A stretch of DNA of 15,006 nt from NCBI GenBank assembly GCA_049515655.1, contig JBEKTW010000042.1, forward strand, positions 1 through 15,006. The letters run 5' to 3'. The translations under genes and the position numbers were made by a program. Source of the DNA: JBEKTW01 sp049515655 (GTDB lineage Bacteria > Bacteroidota > Ignavibacteria > UBA10030 > SZUA-254). Below, in pieces: positions 1 to 6,620 of the stretch. Below the pieces are notes generated by a model. The model was not told where the DNA came from. It was given only the letters and a program-made list of their open reading frames with translations, and ran no database searches. Each line of letters starts with the position of its first letter. The first letter of the stretch is position 1.

Positions 1-166
1 GATTGATAGGAACGTGGAGAAGTCATTTTATCAGAAATCCCGCGTTCTGTCGCGGGATTGATAGGAACGTGGAGAAGTCATTTTATCAGAAATCCCGCGT
101 TCTGTCGCGGGACTGATAGGAACGTGGAGAAGTCACTTTATGAGAAATCCCGCGTGCTTTCTGCGG
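1..166 (+). repeat. 55-bp hairpin repeat array, 3' part (three units, left end cut by window)
   Basis: Three units begin (at the GAAGTCA anchor) at 19, 74 and 129, so the period is exactly 55 bp. Each unit has a central inverted repeat: ATCCCGCG, a loop of about six bases, then CGCGGGAT or CGCGGGAC. The first two units are nearly identical. The third has the altered loop and right arm TGCTTTCTGCGG, as does the last unit of the array at 5161-5589, so it is a homologous terminal unit. There are no unique spacers, which excludes a CRISPR array. By analogy with the other two arrays, a T9SS cargo gene probably ends just upstream of the window; that is inference. Confidence 0.93.
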
Positions 167-246
167 AAATGCTCCTGAAATAACCCGAGCTACTTCTCCC
201 GAGCAGTAGTGTCCGACCCCAATCAGCGATGGTTGGGGTTTTTTGT
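167..246 (+). terminator. conserved array tail with intrinsic terminator
   Basis: About 80 nt match 5590-5669 almost base for base. The 3' part is a classical rho-independent terminator: ACCCCAATC (216-224), loop AGCGAT, GGTTGGGGT (231-239), then a run of six T (239-244). Upstream, CTACT and AGTAG can form a second, small hairpin. It reads in the plus direction only, because the opposite strand has no T tract. It would end transcription that has passed through the array. Confidence 0.88.
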
Positions 247-414
247 CCAATTCATGCGACAATGCAGAATCGTCGCGATGGTTGTTGTTATTCTCCCTAC
301 CGTTCAGTAACTTTCAGGTATTATAGAGGTTGTCGTGACTTGATTCCATTAGTGTGGGAAGGATTTAAAGGGGGTGCAATTGGAAATTGGAATTGATAAC
401 TGAAGCGAAAAGCA

Positions 415-3360
415 ATGCGCAGAAGGATTGTTCTTGTTTCAGGCTTCACGGCTCTGTTTTTCTCATCCTTGGGGACTGCTATTCTGGCAGCAGCGAATTC
501 GAATATTGAAGGATATGTAAAGGATGCCGTCACCGGTGCTCCACTCCCCTATGCAAACGTTGTTATAGTAAGGACCAGATTCGGCGCGGCGGCAGACATA
601 AACGGCAGATATACGATACGAGATGTGCCTGCGGGATCATACATGCTTCGTGCCTCGTATATTGGATATAAGCCCGTTGATGTTCCTATCGGACTCAAAG
701 AAGGGACGAATGTGACGATGGATTTCAAGCTTGAACCCGTCGGAGTCCAAGGTGAAGAGGTTGTTGTGACAGCCCAAGCACTTGGGCAGAAAGAAGCCAT
801 CAATGAACAATTGGCGTCCGAGCAAATCGTTAACGAGGTTTCGGCCGCCCGTATTCAGGAACTCCCCGATGCCAACGCCGCCGAATCTGTCGGCAGACTC
901 CCCGGCGTTTCTGTTCAAAGAGACGGCGGGGAAGGAAATAAAGTCGTTATCCGCGGACTCTCACCGAAGTATAACGCGATCATGATCAATGGAGTCCGCA
1001 TGACATCGACGGATGACAATGACAGGAGTGTGGACTTGAGCATGATCTCCCCAAACATGCTCGAAGGCATCGAGGTCATGAAAGCGATCACTCCCGACCA
1101 GGATGCAGACGCACTCGGGGGATCGGTGAACTTCAAAATGAGAGAAGCAAAAGGGTCCAATGGAGGCCCCGGGTTCGATTTGCTGACCCAGGGGGGATAC
1201 AACAGCCTGGCAACTACGTACAACGACTACAAATTCGTCGGGAGTGTCGACAACCGGTTCTTTGAAGATCGTTTCGGTGTGTTTGCGCAGGCGGATGTCG
1301 AGCGAAAAAACAGAATCTCCAACGAGTTGGGGGCAAGCTACTATCTGAACGGGCCTAAACTGGGCGCGCCCAATGAGACGTACCTCGGCAGTCTGAATCT
1401 CGCCGACATTCCTCGGGACAGAAAGCGCGTCGGCGGAACCCTTGTTCTGGATTATCGGCTCCCCTACGGAAAAATCTCCTTCACAAACTTCCTCAGTTCC
1501 ACCGACACGAGAACCCAATCCAGGGGCGAAGGTTATGACCTCGCGGGAAACAATCACTCCTACGCGACGACTGATTCACGCGAGAAATTGAGCGTGATGA
1601 CGAACATCCTGTATTATGAACAGGTAGTATCCTTCCTGAGGATCGACGCCAGTGCGTCGCATTCGTATTCGGAAAACAGTTCACCCGACAACATGTCGTT
1701 TTCCTTCCTTCAGCAATCGGTCGGGTTCAACGGACAACCGTATGGAGGGAATCCCGAATTAATCCCTTCGTTTGCCAGGAACGATCCCTCACAGACATTC
1801 CTTCAGACCGTTTCGGATTATGATCAGATTTCGAAGGACAGGGATATTGCGGGGACGCTCAACGTTCAGTTCGATGAGGATCTTTCCAGCGAGATCAATA
1901 GCACGCTGAAATTTGGAGGGAAATACCGGTACAAATACCGCTACTACGACCACAACGAAGGAGGGGGCTTGCTGGGCTTGCTGGCGACAGGCGGGAACGT
2001 CCGTCAGGCAATACTCGATGCATTCCCCTGGATGAAAGCAACCGTGCCGATTGGTCTGTATCGGTTTCCCATCACGATCTTTGAGGATCAGAATTTTAAC
2101 TACGGAACATTCCTCGGCGGCGACTATCCGCTCGGTGTTCCGACGAACATCGGACTCATGTGGCAGGTTCTGGATGTTATGAAACAATTCGCAAGTCAGA
2201 ACCCCGGGTCCTTCGACGCGTACAGCCGAAGTGACTTTGGGTCGACGACAAATAATTATTCGGGAAATGAGTATGGAACCGCAGGGTATGGCATGGCCGA
2301 TGTGAACATCGGTCCGCAGATTAAGCTCATCCCGGGCGTCCGGTACGAGCGCCTCGCGACATCGTACACCGGGGCGCGGGGGATATCAGGGATCACGGGG
2401 GCGTCACACAATTATGTCCATTATGATACGACGCTCGGCACGGCCCACGATTACTGGCTGCCGATGGTTCATCTCCGGTACAAACCGACGGAATGGTTCG
2501 ACGTGCGGTTTGCCTACACCAATACCCTCACGTATCCCGACTACACAACTATAACTCCAAGAATTGATGTTGGGTTTAATTCCGTTGACTGGAATAATTA
2601 CCAGTTGAAACCGGGGCATTCGACAAACTACGATCTTTACCTTTCCCTCTATGAGAATACGCTAGGACTGTTCACGGCCGGCGGTTTTCTGAAGCGAATT
2701 GATGATTTGATATTTCCGGCAACGGGGAGAATTATTTCTGACCCCTCGTTGTATGAAGGAGTGCCCGCCGGAACGCAGGGTTACACCATTAATACCTATA
2801 TCAACGACCCCAACAGAGTCGATGTCCTCGGCATTGAACTCGATTGGCAGACACACTTCTGGTATTTGCCAAACCCACTGAGGGGGACAGTGTTAAATGT
2901 AAATTACACGCATATCTTTTCCGATGCAAAATATCCGAGAACGACCTACCAATCCCGCTATCTGTTTGATTCTCTTGGCAATCCCATCCCCCCGTATGTC
3001 GTCAAGACGATCAGTGACACATTCTACACCGACCGGCTCATCAACCAGCCGGATGACATCGTCAATATTGCGGTCGGGTACGACTACGCGGGCTTTTCGA
3101 CGCGTCTCTCGATGCTTTACCAGACCGACATCTTTGCAGGTACGAATTTCTGGCCCGAGATCCGAACAAGTACTGCCAGCTACGTGCGATGGGATCTCTC
3201 CGTCAAGCAGGATTTACCCTGGTTCGGGGTGCAGGTGTTTCTCGATATCAACAATATCAACGCCGCGCGTGATGTCAGCCTCAATGAGGGATCGAGTTTC
3301 CCGGCGGCGGAACAGCATTACGGGATGACCGCGGATCTGGGGCTTCGCTGGCGGCTGTGA
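415..3360 (+). CDS. TonB-dependent outer-membrane receptor with carboxypeptidase-regulatory-like N-terminus
   Basis: Product of 981 residues. A signal peptide (residues 1 to about 27, RRR then a hydrophobic core ending LAAA) is followed by a CarboxypepD_reg-like beta-sandwich (about 30-110, GYVKDAVTGAPLPYANV and GYKPVDVPIGL). The plug domain is about 130-245, with LPGVSVQRDGGEGNKVVIRG and IEVMKAITPDQDADALGG, wording typical of the TonB_dep_Xanth-Caul-like receptors often linked to carbohydrate uptake. The rest is a 22-strand-type barrel rich in aromatic and alternating residues, ending LRWRL. It should import a large ligand across the outer membrane with TonB energy; the substrate is not readable from sequence. 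No good Shine-Dalgarno precedes ATG 415, but the signal peptide fits this start. A T9SS beta-helix gene follows after 132 nt. No SusD-like gene is present. Confidence 0.95.
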   Translation: MRRRIVLVSGFTALFFSSLGTAILAAANSNIEGYVKDAVTGAPLPYANVVIVRTRFGAAADINGRYTIRDVPAGSYMLRASYIGYKPVDVPIGLKEGTNVTMDFKLEPVGVQGEEVVVTAQALGQKEAINEQLASEQIVNEVSAARIQELPDANAAESVGRLPGVSVQRDGGEGNKVVIRGLSPKYNAIMINGVRMTSTDDNDRSVDLSMISPNMLEGIEVMKAITPDQDADALGGSVNFKMREAKGSNGGPGFDLLTQGGYNSLATTYNDYKFVGSVDNRFFEDRFGVFAQADVERKNRISNELGASYYLNGPKLGAPNETYLGSLNLADIPRDRKRVGGTLVLDYRLPYGKISFTNFLSSTDTRTQSRGEGYDLAGNNHSYATTDSREKLSVMTNILYYEQVVSFLRIDASASHSYSENSSPDNMSFSFLQQSVGFNGQPYGGNPELIPSFARNDPSQTFLQTVSDYDQISKDRDIAGTLNVQFDEDLSSEINSTLKFGGKYRYKYRYYDHNEGGGLLGLLATGGNVRQAILDAFPWMKATVPIGLYRFPITIFEDQNFNYGTFLGGDYPLGVPTNIGLMWQVLDVMKQFASQNPGSFDAYSRSDFGSTTNNYSGNEYGTAGYGMADVNIGPQIKLIPGVRYERLATSYTGARGISGITGASHNYVHYDTTLGTAHDYWLPMVHLRYKPTEWFDVRFAYTNTLTYPDYTTITPRIDVGFNSVDWNNYQLKPGHSTNYDLYLSLYENTLGLFTAGGFLKRIDDLIFPATGRIISDPSLYEGVPAGTQGYTINTYINDPNRVDVLGIELDWQTHFWYLPNPLRGTVLNVNYTHIFSDAKYPRTTYQSRYLFDSLGNPIPPYVVKTISDTFYTDRLINQPDDIVNIAVGYDYAGFSTRLSMLYQTDIFAGTNFWPEIRTSTASYVRWDLSVKQDLPWFGVQVFLDINNINAARDVSLNEGSSFPAAEQHYGMTADLGLRWRL

Positions 3361-3492
3361 CTCTCGTAAGACGATATACCGCACTGAAGGGAGGTGATGA
3401 AGCGCCCGCAGCTCTATCTACGGTTTCATAACTGGATTTACATAATTCAAGCCAATGGAAAAGACTGCACATCGAAAGAAAGGAGTATTCCT

Positions 3493-5160
3493 ATGAAGGC
3501 AACACTTACGTTGTTGCTGGTTGCGGTGTTCGTGGCGGTATTCTGGACGCCACCACGGATGTTCGCGCAGGCACCCGACACAGTGACGATTGCGGCGACA
3601 CCCGCAGGTAACATCAACACCGTCATCAGCGGGGACACGCTGGGGAATGGTCAGCGAAATAACATCAACCGTGTGTACAAACTCACAAGGGGAGCCAGGT
3701 ATCTCTATGATGCAACGCTCCACGTGAACTGGCCTCTGAGGCTTATTGCCGATACCGGCTCGACAAAGCCGCCCGTTATCGCGCCGGCGATCCTCCAGGA
3801 CAACTCGTCACCGGGGGATTTCGTCGATATCAGCAAGGGGAATGCCACGTTCAAGAATCTGTACTTCCTTGGCGTACGTGCAGATCAAATACGCCAGGGT
3901 GCGAACGTGCAGGCCATCGCTGTGCTGAGCGACAGCATCAGGCTCACCGTGGATAATTGCGTGTTCGACGGATGGGAATGGCAGGCGCTCTGGCTCACCG
4001 GTAATCATGACAACGTCTTCGTGACGAACTGTCTCTTCAGAAACATGCAGCATCCTACTGCGTTTTTCTACGGAGAAGGCGTCCGATTCGACAACGGCTC
4101 GTCAACCGACACGGTCTTCATTGTCAATAACACCTTTTTCTGTCTCAATGGCCCTGCGGATTGCCCGGTGGCGATCAATCTGTACAACCGCTTTGAGCAT
4201 AACACTGTGTTCTTGACTGCAGTGAATCCCATGAACACATTCTACCCGGTCAACGCAATTTTCAAGAATAACATATACTTCGGCACATTAGCAGTGGCCC
4301 AATCCAATGCGGAAATCGCACAATACTACTATGAAAACGAGATTTCGCCGTCCTCAACGATAAGTATCGATTCCAACGCCGCGTTAGACGCTACTTTCAA
4401 TGTCACCGAAGCGATGAGGACCGCGAGTGTCAGGAACAATGCATACTTCTGGCCCAATGATATGACGGATTTCTGGTCGTCGCCTCTCATGGATACGCTG
4501 GTCGATCCGGTGTGGATGAATGTCCGGACAACCGGAATGTTCAGCGATAAAACCCACTATCCCGACTTCGTTGCCTCAGGCAATGTCAATGCCGACCCCG
4601 GCTTCCCTGCGTCGGTGATGGGACAGGTTGACAGCCTGATCACGTATGCCAGGCAATATCGAACCGCTACACTCAGCAGCACTTCCGAGTGGCTCTTCAA
4701 TCCCAATCACGATCTCTACGGCGTCGCCTGGCCGGTGCCGGAGAATCTGACATATACCAACACGGCTCTGATGCACGCAGGCGATGACGGCTACGCTTTG
4801 GGAGATTTGAACTGGTTCCCGGCACAGAAAGCGACCTGGACGCTGACGGATGTCAAAACGGAAAAATCCGTGCCGGAAGAATTCGCGCTATCTCAGAATT
4901 ATCCCAATCCGTTCAATCCCAGCACAACAGTCAACTATCAACTCCCGAAGCAAAGCCACGTCACGCTGAAGGTCTACAACGTCCTCGGACAGGTCGTGCA
5001 AACACTTGTCGATGGGATGCAGAATGCTGGGTACAAATCAATCAAGTGGAATGCTTCTGCCGTCGCAAGTGGCATCTACTTCTACCGCCTCGAAGCCACG
5101 AGCACCAGTGACCCGACGAAGAGCTTCACACAAGTGAAGAAAATGCTGATGATAAAATGA
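3493..5160 (+). CDS. secreted right-handed beta-helix protein with T9SS type A sorting domain
   Basis: Product of 555 residues from ATG 3493, which has AAGGAG eight bases upstream and a clean signal peptide (MKATLTLLLVAVF... to about MFAQ, residue 26). The reading frame stays open upstream to 3394/3397, where GGGAGGTGATG resembles a ribosome site, but that start would bury the signal peptide. Residues about 100-330 show the spaced pattern of pectate-lyase-like beta-helices (LTVDNCVFDGW, VFVTNCLFRNM, VFIVNNTFFCL, AIFKNNIYFG). The T9SS sorting domain is about 461-555 (QNYPNPFNPSTTVNYQLP, then YNVLGQVVQTL, GIYFYRLEA), ending MLMIK. It is predicted to cross the outer membrane by T9SS and be cell-surface or released. 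I cannot say whether it is a polysaccharide lyase; no catalytic residues are assignable. The stop codon lies inside the first hairpin of the following repeat array. Confidence 0.9.
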   Translation: MKATLTLLLVAVFVAVFWTPPRMFAQAPDTVTIAATPAGNINTVISGDTLGNGQRNNINRVYKLTRGARYLYDATLHVNWPLRLIADTGSTKPPVIAPAILQDNSSPGDFVDISKGNATFKNLYFLGVRADQIRQGANVQAIAVLSDSIRLTVDNCVFDGWEWQALWLTGNHDNVFVTNCLFRNMQHPTAFFYGEGVRFDNGSSTDTVFIVNNTFFCLNGPADCPVAINLYNRFEHNTVFLTAVNPMNTFYPVNAIFKNNIYFGTLAVAQSNAEIAQYYYENEISPSSTISIDSNAALDATFNVTEAMRTASVRNNAYFWPNDMTDFWSSPLMDTLVDPVWMNVRTTGMFSDKTHYPDFVASGNVNADPGFPASVMGQVDSLITYARQYRTATLSSTSEWLFNPNHDLYGVAWPVPENLTYTNTALMHAGDDGYALGDLNWFPAQKATWTLTDVKTEKSVPEEFALSQNYPNPFNPSTTVNYQLPKQSHVTLKVYNVLGQVVQTLVDGMQNAGYKSIKWNASAVASGIYFYRLEATSTSDPTKSFTQVKKMLMIK

Positions 5161-5176
5161 CGAAGTCATTTTATCA
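5150..5176 (+). promoter_or_regulatory. perfect hairpin containing the stop codon of the beta-helix gene
   Basis: TGATAAAATGAC (5150-5161), loop GAA (5162-5164) and GTCATTTTATCA (5165-5176) form a perfect 12-bp inverted repeat. The left arm holds the last Ile and Lys codons and the TGA stop (5158-5160). The right arm belongs to the first unit of the repeat array. The same structure occurs at 14865-14891 with one compensated base pair. In RNA it would place a stable stem directly on the stop codon; its effect on termination, mRNA stability or DNA recombination is unknown. Confidence 0.85.
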
Positions 5177-5589
5177 GAAGTCCCGCGTTCTTTCGCGGGA
5201 CTGATAGGAACATGGAGAAGTCACTTTATCAGAAGTCCCGCCCGCCAGAGGCGGGCAGGCCGTTCTTTCGCGGGACTGATAGGAACATGGAGAAGTCACT
5301 TTATCAGAAGTCCCGCCCGCCAGAGGCGGGCAGGCCGTTCTTTCGCGGGACTGATAGGAACGTGGAGAAGTCATTTTATCAGAAGTCCCGCGTTCTTTCG
5401 CGGGTCTGATAGGAACATGGAGAAGTCACTTTATCAGAAGTCCCGCCCGCCAGAGGCGGGCAGGCCGTTCTTTCGCGGGACTGATGCTTGAATGACTGAC
5501 TTGTTGACCAGAAATCCCGCCGCTGTTTGGCGGGACTGATAGGAACATGACGAAGTCATTCTATCAGAAGTCCCGCATGCTTTCTGCGG
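5161..5589 (+). repeat. 55/75-bp hairpin repeat array (seven units)
   Basis: Units start at 5162, 5217, 5292, 5367, 5422, about 5497 and 5552. Spacings are 55, 75, 75, 55, 75 and 55, where the 75-bp units carry an extra 20 bp with its own hairpin (CCCGCC AGA GGCGGG). The basic unit is GAAGTCAYTTTATCAGA, then AGTCCCGCG, loop TTCTTT, CGCGGGACT, then GATAGGAACATGGA. The unit at about 5497 has a diverged left half, but its stem is CCCGCC/GGCGGG, and the last unit has CCCGCA/TGCGGG. Stem changes are therefore compensated on both arms, as expected for a selected secondary structure. The array begins on the stop codon of the preceding T9SS gene. Small open frames through it on both strands arise from the repetition and are not genes. 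Confidence 0.95.
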
Positions 5590-5669
5590 GAATGCTCCTG
5601 AAATAACCCGAGCTACTTCTCCCGAGTAGCAGTGTCCGACCCCAATCAGCGATGGTTGGGGTTTTTTGT
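5590..5669 (+). terminator. conserved array tail with intrinsic terminator (second copy)
   Basis: This is near-identical to 167-246. It contains a GCTACT / AGTAGC hairpin (about 5612-5630) and the rho-independent terminator ACCCCAATC (5639-5647), loop AGCGAT, GGTTGGGGT (5654-5662) and six T (5662-5667). The two tails stop matching at the same point, just after TTTTTTGT, which marks the right edge of the module. It insulates the downstream ABC transporter genes from the beta-helix transcript. Confidence 0.88.
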
Positions 5670-5754
5670 TTGGTAGGTGATAACGGATAAGAGTCAGCGG
5701 GTTGAATGGATTCGGATAGTCCTGTTCCAATTTGTAATCCGTGGCTGGTTTCAT
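5670..5754 (-). pseudogene. truncated T9SS sorting-domain remnant
   Basis: On the minus strand this 85-nt stretch encodes MKPATDYKLEQDYPNPFNP followed by LTLIRYHLPN, an unmistakable start of a type A sorting domain (compare EQNYPNPFNPTATIQYQLP in the gene at 14222). An in-frame TAA lies just before the ATG on that strand, and the homology stops at the edge of the array tail (5669), where the frame runs into terminator sequence. The rest of the domain and the cargo are missing. It is the residue of an oppositely oriented T9SS gene cut by rearrangement or by arrival of the repeat module. The antisense strand partly overlaps the region upstream of the ABC ATPase. Confidence 0.75.
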
Positions 5755-5783
5755 TTACATTCTTCAGGTATTTTGAGTATAAT
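5754..5783 (+). promoter_or_regulatory. candidate housekeeping-type promoter for the ABC transporter
   Basis: TTTACA (5754-5759), an 18-bp spacer and TATAAT (5778-5783) fit a sigma-70-like promoter. Transcription would start near 5790, almost on the GTG chosen as start of the ATPase gene, so the mRNA would be leaderless or nearly so. It lies just downstream of the array terminator, consistent with a new transcription unit. Prediction from motifs only. Confidence 0.5.
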
Positions 5784-5790
5784 AGGGCCA

Positions 5791-6606
5791 GTGGAACAAC
5801 AGAGCATATCTCATATCATCGAAGTCGCGCGCCTCGTGAAGCGGTTCAAGGATTTCCCCGCAGTTGACGACATATCATTCAATGTCGATGCGGGAGAAAT
5901 CTTCTCATTTCTGGGACCGAACGGCGCAGGGAAATCCACGACCATTAAAATGCTCATCACGCTTTTCGCACCCACAAGCGGCACGGCCATCATTGACGGG
6001 CACGACATCACGCGCCAGGCTCCCGCGGTGCGCAATACGATCGGTTACGTGCCGCAGATGATCTCGGTTGACGGCACGCTCACGGCCCGCGAGAATCTGA
6101 TGCTCATGGCGAGACTCTACGACATTCCGAGAGCGGAACGCCAGGAACGCATCCGGGAAATGCTCTCGTTCCTTGAGCTCAAAGAGCATGCAAATTCGCT
6201 CGTGCGGACATTCTCCGGCGGTATGGTCCGTAAGATGGAAGTGGGGCAGGCCATGCTCCATCGCCCCAAGGTGCTGCTGCTCGATGAACCAACGACCGGG
6301 CTCGATCCCGTCGCGCGACAGAGCGTCTGGGGACACCTGTTTGAGCTACGGGACAGATTCGGCACGACCATCTTCTTTTCCACGCACAACATGGAAGAGG
6401 CGGACGAGGTGAGCGATCGCGTCGCAATTATGAACAGGGGGAAAATCGCGGCCACGGGCACGGCCGAAGAATTGAAAGCAAGAACCGGAAAACCCGGCGC
6501 CACGCTCGAGGAGGCGTTTATCTTCTTCACGGGCAACAAGCTTCAAGAAACCGGAAATTTCCGTGAAATCCGGAAAGCCAGGCAAATCGAACGGCGGCTA
6601 GGATAG
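5791..6606 (+). CDS. ABC transporter ATP-binding protein (DrrA-type exporter family)
   Basis: Product of 271 residues from GTG 5791. All ATPase motifs are present: Walker A GPNGAGKST (42-50), Q-loop VPQ (87-89), signature FSGGM (141-145), Walker B VLLLDEP (161-167) and H-loop STHNM (His199). LARGE-family features and the C-terminal LEEAFIFFTG match ATPases paired with ABC-2 permeases (drug, lipid or polysaccharide exporters). It hydrolyses ATP at the cytoplasmic face to drive the permease encoded 14 nt downstream. The frame stays open back to 5677, but that start lies in the antisense of a T9SS remnant and ahead of the promoter. GTG 5791 precedes the conserved ISHIIEVARLVKRF; it lacks a clear ribosome site, so the start is less certain than the gene. 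Substrate unknown. Confidence 0.93.
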   Translation: MEQQSISHIIEVARLVKRFKDFPAVDDISFNVDAGEIFSFLGPNGAGKSTTIKMLITLFAPTSGTAIIDGHDITRQAPAVRNTIGYVPQMISVDGTLTARENLMLMARLYDIPRAERQERIREMLSFLELKEHANSLVRTFSGGMVRKMEVGQAMLHRPKVLLLDEPTTGLDPVARQSVWGHLFELRDRFGTTIFFSTHNMEEADEVSDRVAIMNRGKIAATGTAEELKARTGKPGATLEEAFIFFTGNKLQETGNFREIRKARQIERRLG

Positions 6607-6620
6607 CCAATCAGAAAGCC

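Noticed and set aside
961..1557. 198-codon minus-strand open frame inside the TonB receptor gene
   Set aside because: It is a shadow of the long plus-strand gene, which has clear domain evidence over the same bases.
3394..3492. Upstream start of the beta-helix gene at GTG 3394 or ATG 3397, with a strong GGGAGGTGATG motif
   Set aside because: It would add 33 residues ahead of a clear signal peptide; ATG 3493 has its own good ribosome site.
5150..5205. Integron attC site (imperfect palindrome at a gene's 3' end, of similar length)
   Set aside because: The placement is suggestive, but the GTTRRRY and RYYYAAC core sites are absent, the units are in homogeneous tandem arrays, and no integrase gene is present.
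5174..5409. Small open frames on both strands through the array (about 65 codons each)
   Set aside because: They arise because 55- and 75-bp units in this combination keep a frame open. They lack ribosome sites and their translations are only the repeat.
5161..5589. CRISPR array
   Set aside because: The whole 55-bp period is repeated, linkers are nearly the same in each unit, there are no unique spacers, and no cas genes are nearby.
5434..5754. Intact 106-codon minus-strand gene
   Set aside because: Only the first 28 or so codons resemble a protein family (T9SS sorting domain); the rest reads through terminator and repeats. Annotated as a remnant instead.
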